Shown here piece after piece: positions 6,054-14,822 of a stretch of DNA of 57,543 nt. Below the pieces are notes generated by a model. That model worked only from the letters and a program-made list of their open reading frames with translations. It made no database searches and had not been told where the DNA came from. The position numbers and the translations under genes were made by a program. This DNA comes from Acidobacteriota bacterium (GTDB lineage: Bacteria > Acidobacteriota > Vicinamibacteria > Vicinamibacterales > UBA823): NCBI GenBank assembly GCA_002730735.1, contig PCAU01000011.1, forward strand, positions 84,208 through 141,750, written 5' to 3'. Position 1 is the first letter of the stretch, and each line of letters begins with the position of its first letter.

Positions 6054-9008
6054 TTGGGAATAGAGGCGGTCACTCCTCGACGCACCCGCCTTCTTAGGGC
6101 GCAGGATCTTCAGTCTTTTCAACGTGCCATCGTTGACACTATCGCGCGCCCAGGTCAGACAGAGCCTGAATCTAGCGCCGTGATCGTGCCTTCCCGGTCC
6201 GCCGCTACCCAACTCCGGTACACCATCGAAGCACTGACCAACAGTAGCGAGCAGTTTTCTGCATTACTCACACGCTCTGAGTGGTACGCGTGCTTGCATC
6301 AACGCCTCCCGGGCTCACCTCCTGCACTTTCGGACTGTGAGCGAGAATTCCTGCTAGCTGAAGCTGCAAGAGACACTGTTGCCAGTGGTGTTTCGCCGCC
6401 ATTCATCATTAGGCCAGGTCTGGTTGGGAAAATGCTGGCGTTCTACGATGCGCTCCGTCGGCAGCGGCGAACCTTAGGTGATTTTTCGAGGCTAGCTGTT
6501 GGAGAACTGGAGCCCAGTGCACCAATCGATCGTGGTGCGGCACGGATGCTTGACCAGACGAATTTTCTTGTCGACGCCTTTACGGAGTTTGAGGCGCGCG
6601 TCACAGCGACGGCTCGACTAGATGAGCACCAACTTCGGGCACGGCTCCTCACGGATGTCTGCCAACCACCGTTTCAACACATCGTTATAACCGTAGGCGA
6701 ACAACCCGTTTCGACGGATGGTCTCTGGCTCGCCGATTTCGATCTTCTGACCCGGATGCCTCATCTTGAGCAGATTGACGTTGTGGTGACTGAGGAATTG
6801 CTCGCGTGTGGTTTCCTTGAGCGAATCCACGAACTCTTGCCTGGCATTAGAGAAGAGCGTGTTGAGACCTCACAAAGTCGTCAGCCGAGTCTGGAAACAC
6901 CTGTCGATGCGGAGAAGACCTATTTTGTCCACCGTGACCGCGAAGAGGAGCTGTGGGCAATCGCGAGGCGCTTGAAAAAGGATCGTCTCACCGACGCCGC
7001 TCAGGAAACCGCAGCTGACGGTGGGGTCGGCGTCGTCTTTCAGCGTCCTTTGCCTTACTTATATCTCGCTGAGCAAATCTTCGGTGGGTCGAAGATTTCT
7101 TTCGAGACAGCACACGGATTTCCACTTGCGGCCGAGCCTTATGCGGCGTTCGTTGACCTTGTCCTGGACGTCGTGATCTCCAAGTTCGCTAGGGACGATC
7201 TGACCGCGTTGCTAAGATCGCCGCATTTGCCCTTAGCCAGTTGTAATGACGACGGCAAGGTCACTCCGCTGTCGGCGGAGTCCATAAGCGTGCTCAGCCG
7301 AAATTTAGAGCAGGCCGGGCACGTTGGGGGGCGAGATGGCTTGAACCAACTCGCCGACTCTTGGCATCAGCGCTCCGATGCCGAAGAACTTCGCCACCCG
7401 TTGAATACTGCGTTGGCGATCGTTGATGCCTTGGCTCCACTTGAGATTGTTTCCTCCGCATCCGAGGAATGGCATATTTTGCTCACCTTCCTCAAGAGGG
7501 GTGACCCTGTGAATGTTGGGTTGGAGGCTGAACGGGAGCGACAGAGTCGAGTCCGCGAGGCAGTCTACAGCGTCATCGGACAGTTAGAGAAGGCTGCCAA
7601 AGTATCCGCCGGTCCTTCGGTAACCCCGAGCGAGTTGAAAGCAAGCTTTCGCCGTCGGATCGAAGCAGAGGTATTCACGCCCCATTACGATCGAGGTGGC
7701 GTACGTTTCGTCGATGCCGCAGCGGCCAAGTATGGGCGCTTCCGGGTTCTATGCGTCGTTGGTTTGGTTCATGGCGAATGGGCCACTATGCCTCCGCGTA
7801 ATGTCTTTTACCCCACGACCATACTTCAGCAACTAGGATGGCCTAGTGACGCACAAGTAACACAAATTGGCCGAGCGGAGTTCAGGGACTTATTATTCTT
7901 GCCTACTCGACACGTTAGGCTTTCGACCTTTCAACTGGAGCACGATACGCTTGCTACGCCGGCCACACTTCTCGAGGACGCACCCGAGGTCGAACTTTCA
8001 TTAAGTCTTGAGCCCCAATTTCAAATCAATCGAGTCAGTGCCACTGATATGTTTGCCGGTGGACCGATTGTACCGTCAGTAGTCTCTGGTGAAGTTAGGC
8101 AATGGCTGTTGGCACGGCATTCGACTTGCACTGAGCCGGAGCCGATGCCTGGCGTCATTAGCGCTCTCGAGCCACGGCCCTACACGGTGAGTCGTGTTGA
8201 GCAATATCTTAACTGTCCGTTCAAGTACTTTTGCGGGTCGGTACTGCAACTCGATGAAGAGCATGATCTCACTCCAACTCTCACCAGGCGCGCGCAGGGA
8301 GAGTTACTTCATGAGATTCTTCGGAAGTTCGTTGAGGCATGGCAAGCTCTCGGTCATTTCGGTTTTGCGGTGGAAGATATCGACGCTGCGCTCACCCTTG
8401 CCCAGCGGATTGTTGACCAAGAATTGAAAGTGTTGTCCCCGGTAGATCGCCAGCTTGCGCGGAATCGCCTTCTAGGTTCGGCTGCAGGAACAGGACTAGT
8501 TGAACGGTTCATTAGAGTTGAAACTGGTCGCTTGGGCGAAGTTATCGAGTCGCAGGTCGAGCGGCCATTCAGCGGGGAGTTCGAGTTCCTCGACCGTGCT
8601 GGGGCCAAGCGCCGCGTTGGTATACGCGGAGTTGCTGACCGAGTTGATTTTCTCTCCGACGGCTCGGTCCGAGTCATTGATTACAAACTCGGTAGACCAC
8701 CGAAAAGCGGGCGAGCGATTCAACTTCCGGTCTATATGACGTGTGTTGACCAGGATCTCGCAAGAGATCGAAAACAGTCGTGGCGGTCAGGCGAAGCAGC
8801 CTATGTCGCCTTTGGAGCTTCAGAGCCCAGGGTGCCAATATTCACTTCTGGCGATGGCGGGGAATCGGTTCTGAATGAGGGTCAGGCGCGGTTCCTCGAG
8901 GCCGTTGATGGTATCGAGAGCGGTGAACTTCCGCCGCGTCCTGCGGAGGATCGGCTCTGCTCGTCGTGTGGTTTTGCCGCTGTCTGTCGAAAGGGGAAGC
9001 GAGTTTGA
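6054..9008 (+). CDS. addB: AddB-like PD-(D/E)XK nuclease subunit
   Basis: 984 residues from a TTG start with GGAAGG about 10 bases upstream; no ATG alternative keeps the frame. There is no Walker A motif, so the helicase fold is inactive, as in proteobacterial AddB. The C-terminal nuclease is complete: first cluster cysteines at LNCPFKYFC (about residue 720), helix GELLHEILR (about 750), catalytic VIDYKLG (about 875) and the closing CSSCGFAAVC (about 970), which together form the Fe-S staple nuclease. With the AddA-like helicase it should process double-strand DNA ends for recombination. The stop overlaps the next start. Confidence 0.85.
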   Translation: MGIEAVTPRRTRLLRAQDLQSFQRAIVDTIARPGQTEPESSAVIVPSRSAATQLRYTIEALTNSSEQFSALLTRSEWYACLHQRLPGSPPALSDCEREFLLAEAARDTVASGVSPPFIIRPGLVGKMLAFYDALRRQRRTLGDFSRLAVGELEPSAPIDRGAARMLDQTNFLVDAFTEFEARVTATARLDEHQLRARLLTDVCQPPFQHIVITVGEQPVSTDGLWLADFDLLTRMPHLEQIDVVVTEELLACGFLERIHELLPGIREERVETSQSRQPSLETPVDAEKTYFVHRDREEELWAIARRLKKDRLTDAAQETAADGGVGVVFQRPLPYLYLAEQIFGGSKISFETAHGFPLAAEPYAAFVDLVLDVVISKFARDDLTALLRSPHLPLASCNDDGKVTPLSAESISVLSRNLEQAGHVGGRDGLNQLADSWHQRSDAEELRHPLNTALAIVDALAPLEIVSSASEEWHILLTFLKRGDPVNVGLEAERERQSRVREAVYSVIGQLEKAAKVSAGPSVTPSELKASFRRRIEAEVFTPHYDRGGVRFVDAAAAKYGRFRVLCVVGLVHGEWATMPPRNVFYPTTILQQLGWPSDAQVTQIGRAEFRDLLFLPTRHVRLSTFQLEHDTLATPATLLEDAPEVELSLSLEPQFQINRVSATDMFAGGPIVPSVVSGEVRQWLLARHSTCTEPEPMPGVISALEPRPYTVSRVEQYLNCPFKYFCGSVLQLDEEHDLTPTLTRRAQGELLHEILRKFVEAWQALGHFGFAVEDIDAALTLAQRIVDQELKVLSPVDRQLARNRLLGSAAGTGLVERFIRVETGRLGEVIESQVERPFSGEFEFLDRAGAKRRVGIRGVADRVDFLSDGSVRVIDYKLGRPPKSGRAIQLPVYMTCVDQDLARDRKQSWRSGEAAYVAFGASEPRVPIFTSGDGGESVLNEGQARFLEAVDGIESGELPPRPAEDRLCSSCGFAAVCRKGKRV

Positions 9009-11830
9009 CGTCTGACCCACGCGTTTCGCGGCGTCCAAATCCAGGAAGCGCCCTGCCGGCAAAGGCTAGGCAGCTTGCTGCAGATCCATCACGTAACCTA
9101 GTACTCGAGGCATCGGCGGGTACCGGAAAGACGACAGTGCTGGTCGAGCGTTACCTTAATTTACTCCGAGCTGGTGTCGATCCTTCTAACGTGTTAGCGG
9201 TCACTTTTACCCGAAAGGCTGCGGTCGAGATGCGGGAGCGAATCTTCGATGAACTCCGGAACGCGGCCGACCATTCAGAGGAAGCACGTCGCTATTGGCG
9301 CTCCTTGCGTGATCGAACCAGCGATATCGCTATTACCACGATCGATGCGTTTTGCTTGTCGTTGTTGCGGGAGTTTCCGCTGGAAGCTGACCTCGACCCG
9401 GATTTTGGTGTTGCGGACGAGACTGAAATTCCCCGTTTGATGGCCCAAGCGCTCGACCGAGCACAGCACATTATTATTAGCATGGCAATGCGCGACGAGT
9501 GTGTGTCGTTGCTACTCACATACCTAGACACCGCGAATCTTCGACGAGGTCTCGAGCGTTTGTTGCAAGGCCGACTTGTGGCGTCAGAGGCGCTAAGACG
9601 ATTTCTGACAAAGAGGCCCAAGAGCTTGACCTTGACACAGGTCACGGGACGCGTCGCGCAGAAGTTACAAGATCTTTTTAATGAAGCGCCTGACGGGTTC
9701 AGCTCCTTCCTCGCCAATGGCCCAATCGGTCAGCCGGATTTCAGGATGCTATCCGTAGACCTCCGGCGGCTGATGTTGCCCGACGAGATGGAACAGCTGG
9801 AGGTGCGTAGTCTCGTTGACCGTCTTTCAGAGCACCTCCTAACACGTGCTGGACGACCCCGCCGCCGGCTCCCGTACCGGTCATCGGATTACCCATCGGA
9901 CGCAGCTCGTAAATGTCATATCCGTGCGGTCCATCACATTGGACCTCTTTTCGCTGACGTTTTATCTGGATACAGACGTGATTTAGGCGTGATCCTCGCG
10001 CGTGGTGTCCGCCGCGCGTATCGGATTGCTGAGCGGGAATACCGCCGTACACTTCGAGCGCACGCAGTGCTGGATTTTACCGACCTTCAAGTGCACGCGC
10101 TCGGACTACTTCGACAAATGGATGAATTTGCTCAGAGCCGTTATCGCCTCGAGTCCCGCTATCACCACGTGCTGGTTGACGAATTTCAAGACACTAGCCG
10201 CGCGCAGTGGGAACTGGTGTCGTTACTCGTACAGTCGTGGGGGGAAGGAATCGGAATTGTGCAAGCTGCACCCATGCCACCGTCGATATTTGTGGTGGGG
10301 GACCGGAAGCAGTCAATCTATCGGTTTCGCGATGCTGACATCGGTCTCTTCAACGAAGCAACTGACTATATCTCCCGTCTGCGGCCTGGCACACCTGTTC
10401 GAGCGGCAATCAGCCAGAGTTTTCGGGCCCTTCCTGAATTATTGGCTTTCGTGAATGATCTTTGTGGTTCGATTGACAAGCGACCCCACAGATCTGATGC
10501 CTTCCGATTCGAACCGCAAGACCACTTTCCTCTGGACGTTGACAAGTCTGAGCCGAATAGTGGCCAGACTACTGCGCATTCTGATCGCCCATCGCTCGGG
10601 ATAGCGTTGGGGAACAACGAAGCTTCCTGTGCGTCAGCTATCGCTGGAGAAATCGACCGGCTCATTACCAAAGAGAGTGTACGAGATCCTCACACTGGGC
10701 TGAGACGAGCCATTCGGCCAGATGACATCGCGATTCTCTTCCGTTCACGGATTAGTCACCGTGAGTATGAGCGAGCTTTGTCGGCGCGCGGTCTTCCGGC
10801 ATACGTCTATAAGGGACTTGGGTTTTTCGAGGCCGAAGAGATTCAGGACCTCCGAGTACTTATTAGGTTTTTGGCCGAGCCTTCATCGAATTTCTGGGCA
10901 GCCGCGTTCTTGCGATCGGGATTTTCAAGACTTTCGGATGAAGCGATACGAGCGCTTGCACCAGACATTGCTAGCGCGGTTACCGGCACCGATGAACCTG
11001 TTAATAACGAACTTCTTTCGATGCAGGATCGTGAGCGAGTTCAGTTAGTTCGGACCGGAATTTCCCGGTGGCTCAAACTTGTCGATTGGATTCCACCTGC
11101 CGAACTTGTCGACCGCGTGCTTAATGAGTCGGCTTACCTCTTCGAAACACGAGGACCCCGATCACTACAGGCGAGGGAGAACCTCAAAAAAATGCGCGAA
11201 CTCCTTCGGCGAATTCAAAATCGCGGTTACGTCACGCTGTCACGGATTGCCGATCATATCGATCGTCTTTCCACTGGTGGCGAATCCAATGCGGTGATTG
11301 ATGCTGCGGGCGCTGTCCATCTGATGACGGTTCATGCTGCCAAGGGCCTTGAGTTCCCAGTTGTTTTTGTCGTTGGGCTCTCTCGTGGAGTGGGTGGCGC
11401 AACTCCGCCCATTCAGGTCATACCCGATCGTGGAGATGGTTTACCGCTTGTCACCGTCTGGGGTGCACGTCCAGAGATTGAAAACGATGAACGAGCGCGT
11501 GAGCTAGAAGAAACGAAACGTCTGTTGTATGTTGCGGTCACCCGAGCGCGTGATGGACTTTATCTAGGTATTGTGCGTCGCGATAAACGACTTTCACCTG
11601 GCCGCGGTAGTCTCGCAGAAGTACTGCCTAAATCATTTATTGCGAAGATTGATGCGATTACCGGAACCTCTCGTTGGGTGGGGTGGTCACCGAGCGACCT
11701 GAGCGGTGCGCGGCATCGTTTTAGGCTCTGCGATTCTGATGACTCGTCGCGGTTCGCACCGGCGGAGCCTCCAGTGGCTTCGCTAGAGCAGCCAGCGCCC
11801 AATGATGATTTCTCGGCTTGGTCTTGTTAG
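9005..11830 (+). CDS. addA: AddA-like UvrD-family helicase without nuclease domain
   Basis: 941 residues from a TTG start that overlaps the addB stop (TTGA), so translation is coupled. Superfamily 1A motifs are clear: Walker A EASAGTGKTT (about 35), motif II VDEFQDTSR (about 390), GDRKQSIYRFRDAD (about 430), motif V VHAAKGLEFPVV (about 775) and motif VI LLYVAVTRARDGLY (about 840). AddA proteins usually run to ~1150-1250 residues and end in a second PD-(D/E)XK nuclease; here only ~85 residues follow motif VI and none resembles a nuclease. No continuation is seen in another frame downstream, so the short form seems genuine. The complex would have one nuclease, in AddB. Confidence 0.85.
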   Translation: MTSDPRVSRRPNPGSALPAKARQLAADPSRNLVLEASAGTGKTTVLVERYLNLLRAGVDPSNVLAVTFTRKAAVEMRERIFDELRNAADHSEEARRYWRSLRDRTSDIAITTIDAFCLSLLREFPLEADLDPDFGVADETEIPRLMAQALDRAQHIIISMAMRDECVSLLLTYLDTANLRRGLERLLQGRLVASEALRRFLTKRPKSLTLTQVTGRVAQKLQDLFNEAPDGFSSFLANGPIGQPDFRMLSVDLRRLMLPDEMEQLEVRSLVDRLSEHLLTRAGRPRRRLPYRSSDYPSDAARKCHIRAVHHIGPLFADVLSGYRRDLGVILARGVRRAYRIAEREYRRTLRAHAVLDFTDLQVHALGLLRQMDEFAQSRYRLESRYHHVLVDEFQDTSRAQWELVSLLVQSWGEGIGIVQAAPMPPSIFVVGDRKQSIYRFRDADIGLFNEATDYISRLRPGTPVRAAISQSFRALPELLAFVNDLCGSIDKRPHRSDAFRFEPQDHFPLDVDKSEPNSGQTTAHSDRPSLGIALGNNEASCASAIAGEIDRLITKESVRDPHTGLRRAIRPDDIAILFRSRISHREYERALSARGLPAYVYKGLGFFEAEEIQDLRVLIRFLAEPSSNFWAAAFLRSGFSRLSDEAIRALAPDIASAVTGTDEPVNNELLSMQDRERVQLVRTGISRWLKLVDWIPPAELVDRVLNESAYLFETRGPRSLQARENLKKMRELLRRIQNRGYVTLSRIADHIDRLSTGGESNAVIDAAGAVHLMTVHAAKGLEFPVVFVVGLSRGVGGATPPIQVIPDRGDGLPLVTVWGARPEIENDERARELEETKRLLYVAVTRARDGLYLGIVRRDKRLSPGRGSLAEVLPKSFIAKIDAITGTSRWVGWSPSDLSGARHRFRLCDSDDSSRFAPAEPPVASLEQPAPNDDFSAWSC

Positions 11831-11988
11831 GCCCTAGGTGATTTCTCACCCACATGATTAGTGCGGCTGGGTGGTGTGCCTCAGAAGGGAAGGCCTACTG
11901 TGTAACTGGAGGGCTCCTGTATATAGAAGCGTTCTTGATGAACGCCACAGGTCCGTGGTTCCGTCAGTAATTCTGTTTGTCCCAACGA

Positions 11989-12180
11989 TCAAGCATCGGT
12001 GGATGCCACCCGATTTTCTGCCCACTGGCGAGCCCGTGTTTCGGCCTCTTCTTGAGTTTGGCCAACCAACACCACCGAGCCATCTGGAGTGTCGTGACCG
12101 CTAAGGACTACCCAGGCGATCCAATGTGCCCCTTTTGCTTCACTACGCACGTCGAAAACGTCAGACGGTAGATTTGTCAT
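11989..12180 (-). CDS. Small protein, unknown (paired with 5510-5725)
   Basis: 63 residues from the ATG at 12180, which has GGGGGA ten bases upstream; two longer in-frame starts lack this. Beta strands with HWIAWVVLSG and VVLVGQTQEEAETRARQW resemble the protein at 5510-5725: a tryptophan-bearing strand followed by a G-x-T-x-E-E-A helix. Function unknown. It faces addBA from the other side. Confidence 0.55.
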   Translation of the reverse strand: MTNLPSDVFDVRSEAKGAHWIAWVVLSGHDTPDGSVVLVGQTQEEAETRARQWAENRVASTDA

Positions 12181-12349
12181 AGTTGTCGTTTCCCCCATGT
12201 TAATGTGTGATTCTAACTGATCATGGTGCATGGCTTCATCTGAGATGCGTATCACACAAGATTGCCGTTGCGTCTTAGTAAGGCATTTTTTACACTTGGA
12301 AGAGTTTAAAGAAGTGTTTTACGAACGTCTCGTGTTTTGGGAGATCTGA

Positions 12350-12571
12350 ATGATGTTGACTTGTCCCACTTGTGGGAATGAAAAGGACTTTGTGGTGAAG
12401 ACATTGCGGATGCATGTTGTGCATCTGGAGGATTCGCGCATCGAGGTATCGGATGAGACTCAGCCGTCTGTGCTAGAAGTGCTCTGCGATGAATGCGAAG
12501 CCGAAGTGAATCTGGCTGACTTTGAAGAACCGCTCCGGCGCGAGATTATGTTGACCATTTCCTCACGATAG
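12350..12571 (+). CDS. Zinc-ribbon protein, unknown
   Basis: 73 residues. ATG codons at 12350 and 12353 are both possible behind GGGAG. CPTCGN at residues 5-10 and CDECEAEV near 51 form a paired-Cys zinc site around a beta-rich centre. I do not recognise a named family; it could bind nucleic acid or serve as a structural zinc protein. Isolated gene. Confidence 0.65.
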   Translation: MMLTCPTCGNEKDFVVKTLRMHVVHLEDSRIEVSDETQPSVLEVLCDECEAEVNLADFEEPLRREIMLTISSR

Positions 12572-12836
12572 TTGAACTTTAGTCGGTGATACGTGCCGAC
12601 CGAGCATCACGCCTTTCGTTCTACGACCCTTTCCCAGAATATTTACTGCTCGACTGTGTTATCCGAATTCCTGCTGCAGGGAAGTTGGTCTATAGCGAAT
12701 AAATGTTTGGCATATTTGCAATCGACGAAACAGCAGTTATGACTATAACCCTCAGCTTAATAAAATAATTACCTAAGCTCTGATGACTCGGTCGGTCTCA
12801 TTCATTCACGGGATGGCCAGTTGATAGCCGGTTACC
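12572..12836. other. Intergenic, AT-rich, no gene seen
   Basis: No open frame with coding character and no RNA gene recognised. The middle (12690-12775) is notably AT-rich. Confidence 0.4.
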
Positions 12837-12865
12837 TTGACAAGCTGAAAATCCGCTCCTATGGT
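12837..12865 (+). promoter_or_regulatory. Strong promoter before the DnaJ-like gene
   Basis: A perfect TTGACA and a TATGGT box are separated by 17 bases. Transcription would start near 12872, next to the GTG at 12874, implying a leaderless message. Confidence 0.55.
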
Positions 12866-12873
12866 TAGCGATT

Positions 12874-13467
12874 GTGTCTGAGTACTCGTGGGTGGTTGGA
12901 GTACCTCGGGGTGCCCTGCCAGATGATTTGCGTCGTGTGCATCAAGAGGTCGTGCGTCAACGTCGTGTGTGTGCAAGCCAACGTGAACGGATGACCTCTC
13001 GGGCGTGCGAAATAGTACGGGCATATGAGGCGGGTGATGAGTGGGCCGCCGTGCGCTCCACGCCTGGTAGCATCCTAGACTTTCCCCAACGAACCATTTC
13101 TCAGCAGCAAGACGTAGCAATTGATTTCCCGTCGGTGAAACGTGTAATTGACCGGATCGGGCGTGGGCTAATGGCCACTAAGAAACCATGTATCACTCAA
13201 GTCCGGCTATCCTGGCGCGAGGCGTGTGAGGGCGTTCATGTGTCATTGAAAGTTCCGGTGCGAAGTACATGTCTAGTTTGCGGTGGACGTGGCGCGGTAT
13301 GGAACGACGACTGTTCGAAGTGTGGCGGCGTGGGGACGGAGTCGAAGAGTCATGTTGTACACCTGTCGATTCCACCCGGCGTTCGGCCCGATGCCTGCTT
13401 TTGTTTCGCAGTCAATCCTCCGTGTGCACCTAGAACCAATGTCGAGGTGCATGTCACCATCCAATAG
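12874..13467 (+). CDS. DnaJ-like protein lacking J domain and half the zinc finger
   Basis: 197 residues from a GTG. The C-terminal half copies the DnaJ substrate-binding domain: VRLSWREACEGVHVSL, two CxxCxGxG repeats (CLVCGGRG and CSKCGGVG, about 130 and 145) where DnaJ has four, then HLSIPPGVRPDA. The N-terminal ~100 residues contain no HPD motif, so it cannot stimulate Hsp70 in the usual way. The glycine-rich lobe expected after PPGV is degenerate (CFCFAVNPPCAPRTN). It may be a specialised substrate binder or a decaying paralogue. No ribosome-binding site is seen before the GTG. Confidence 0.6.
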   Translation: MSEYSWVVGVPRGALPDDLRRVHQEVVRQRRVCASQRERMTSRACEIVRAYEAGDEWAAVRSTPGSILDFPQRTISQQQDVAIDFPSVKRVIDRIGRGLMATKKPCITQVRLSWREACEGVHVSLKVPVRSTCLVCGGRGAVWNDDCSKCGGVGTESKSHVVHLSIPPGVRPDACFCFAVNPPCAPRTNVEVHVTIQ

Positions 13468-13626
13468 CGGATGATATCCATTTCGGACAAAACGTCCTTC
13501 TTCACCTTGTCAGTTTGAGGACAAACTCGATAAGCTACGTCCTTGTGTCTGGGACGCATGGCTCGGATTCAAGTAAATCGGGAACGATTGGTGGACTCGT
13601 AGCGGGCTATTTTCAAAAGGGTGGAC

Positions 13627-14712
13627 ATGTCTCAACCGGGTATTGACGAATCGGCGGTGCTGGAAGCGCTTAAGGTAATCCAGGATCCCGATCTTCATCG
13701 GGATATCGTGAGCCTCGGATTTGTCAAGCGAGTCAGCATCGATGGGGAGATGGTCTCGGTTGTTATCGAACTCACCACGCCAGCATGTCCTGTCAAGGAT
13801 CAGATGCGTGACCAGGCTGAAATGTTGCTGCGCCAACTACCTGGGGTTGAGAAGGTGCATGTCGAGATGACGGCTAATGTGCGTTCCGCGTCGTCACCTG
13901 ACGAAGGACGAGCAGCAATCCCAGGTGTGAAAAACATTATTGCGGTTGGGGCAGGTAAGGGCGGAGTTGGTAAAACAACCGTATCTGTAAACTTAGCCTG
14001 CGCGCTGGCTCGACACGGAAGCCGCGTTGGGCTACTCGACGGGGATGTGTACGGGCCGAATGTACCGATCATGCTCGGAGCAAAGACGCAACTGGAGACG
14101 GACGACCAGAAGATCGTGCCAGCGGAGTGCTTTGGTATTCGAACCGTATCGATCGGCTTCCTGACGCAGGATGAGTCGCCGGTGATTTGGCGTGGTCCCA
14201 TGCTACACGGCGTGATCCAGCAGTTCTTTCGAGAAGTCAACTGGGGTGAGTTGGACTACCTTGTAATTGACATGCCTCCCGGGACTGGCGATGTTGCACT
14301 CAGCCTGAGCCAAACCGTCCCGGTATCTGGCGCGGTGGCCGTCACTACTCCACAAACGGTATCGTTGGCCGACACACGGCGGGCGATCCGCATGTACCAG
14401 AAGCTTAATATTCCGGTGTTAGGACTCTTGGAGAACATGAGCCACTTCGTCTGTCCGAGCTGCAGTCATGAGAGCGACATCTTTGGTAAGGGCGGCGGCG
14501 AGTCCCTCGCCGAGCAGATCGAAATTCCATTTTTAGGGCAGATTCCACTCTATGAACCGATCCGTGTTGGTGGCGACCAGGGTACGCCGATTGTTGTAGC
14601 CGAACCGGAATGCCCCGCAGCTCAGTCGTTAATTGATGCAGCCGCGCGGCTGGCCGCACAGGTTTCGATTGCTAGCTATGAGACAAGCGTCGATGTCCCT
14701 GTAGCGGGATGA
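13627..14712 (+). CDS. Mrp/ApbC-family Fe-S cluster carrier ATPase
   Basis: 361 residues from the ATG at 13627, six bases after AAAAGGG; a GTG six bases earlier is a weaker option. An N-terminal MIP18/DUF59 domain (IQDPDLHRDIVSLGFV) is followed by a deviant Walker A GKGGVGKTTVSVN (about 110), MPPGTGDVAL and the C-terminal cysteine pair FVCPSCSH (about 277), which holds a bridging 4Fe-4S cluster. It transfers Fe-S clusters to apo-proteins in the cytoplasm. Length and domain order are standard. Confidence 0.93.
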   Translation: MSQPGIDESAVLEALKVIQDPDLHRDIVSLGFVKRVSIDGEMVSVVIELTTPACPVKDQMRDQAEMLLRQLPGVEKVHVEMTANVRSASSPDEGRAAIPGVKNIIAVGAGKGGVGKTTVSVNLACALARHGSRVGLLDGDVYGPNVPIMLGAKTQLETDDQKIVPAECFGIRTVSIGFLTQDESPVIWRGPMLHGVIQQFFREVNWGELDYLVIDMPPGTGDVALSLSQTVPVSGAVAVTTPQTVSLADTRRAIRMYQKLNIPVLGLLENMSHFVCPSCSHESDIFGKGGGESLAEQIEIPFLGQIPLYEPIRVGGDQGTPIVVAEPECPAAQSLIDAAARLAAQVSIASYETSVDVPVAG

Positions 14713-14822
14713 TAACGGCAATCTCGTGATTGGTTAATTATCCGACCCGTTGATTAACGAACCTGAAGCGTCGTTCCTGATCTGGAAGCATTACTAGTGA
14801 GTCGCGGCGCTGATTGGACGTT

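Noticed and set aside
11831-11988. Search for a lost AddA nuclease domain after the stop
   Set aside because: No PD-(D/E)XK motif was seen in any frame, so a frameshift does not explain the short AddA.
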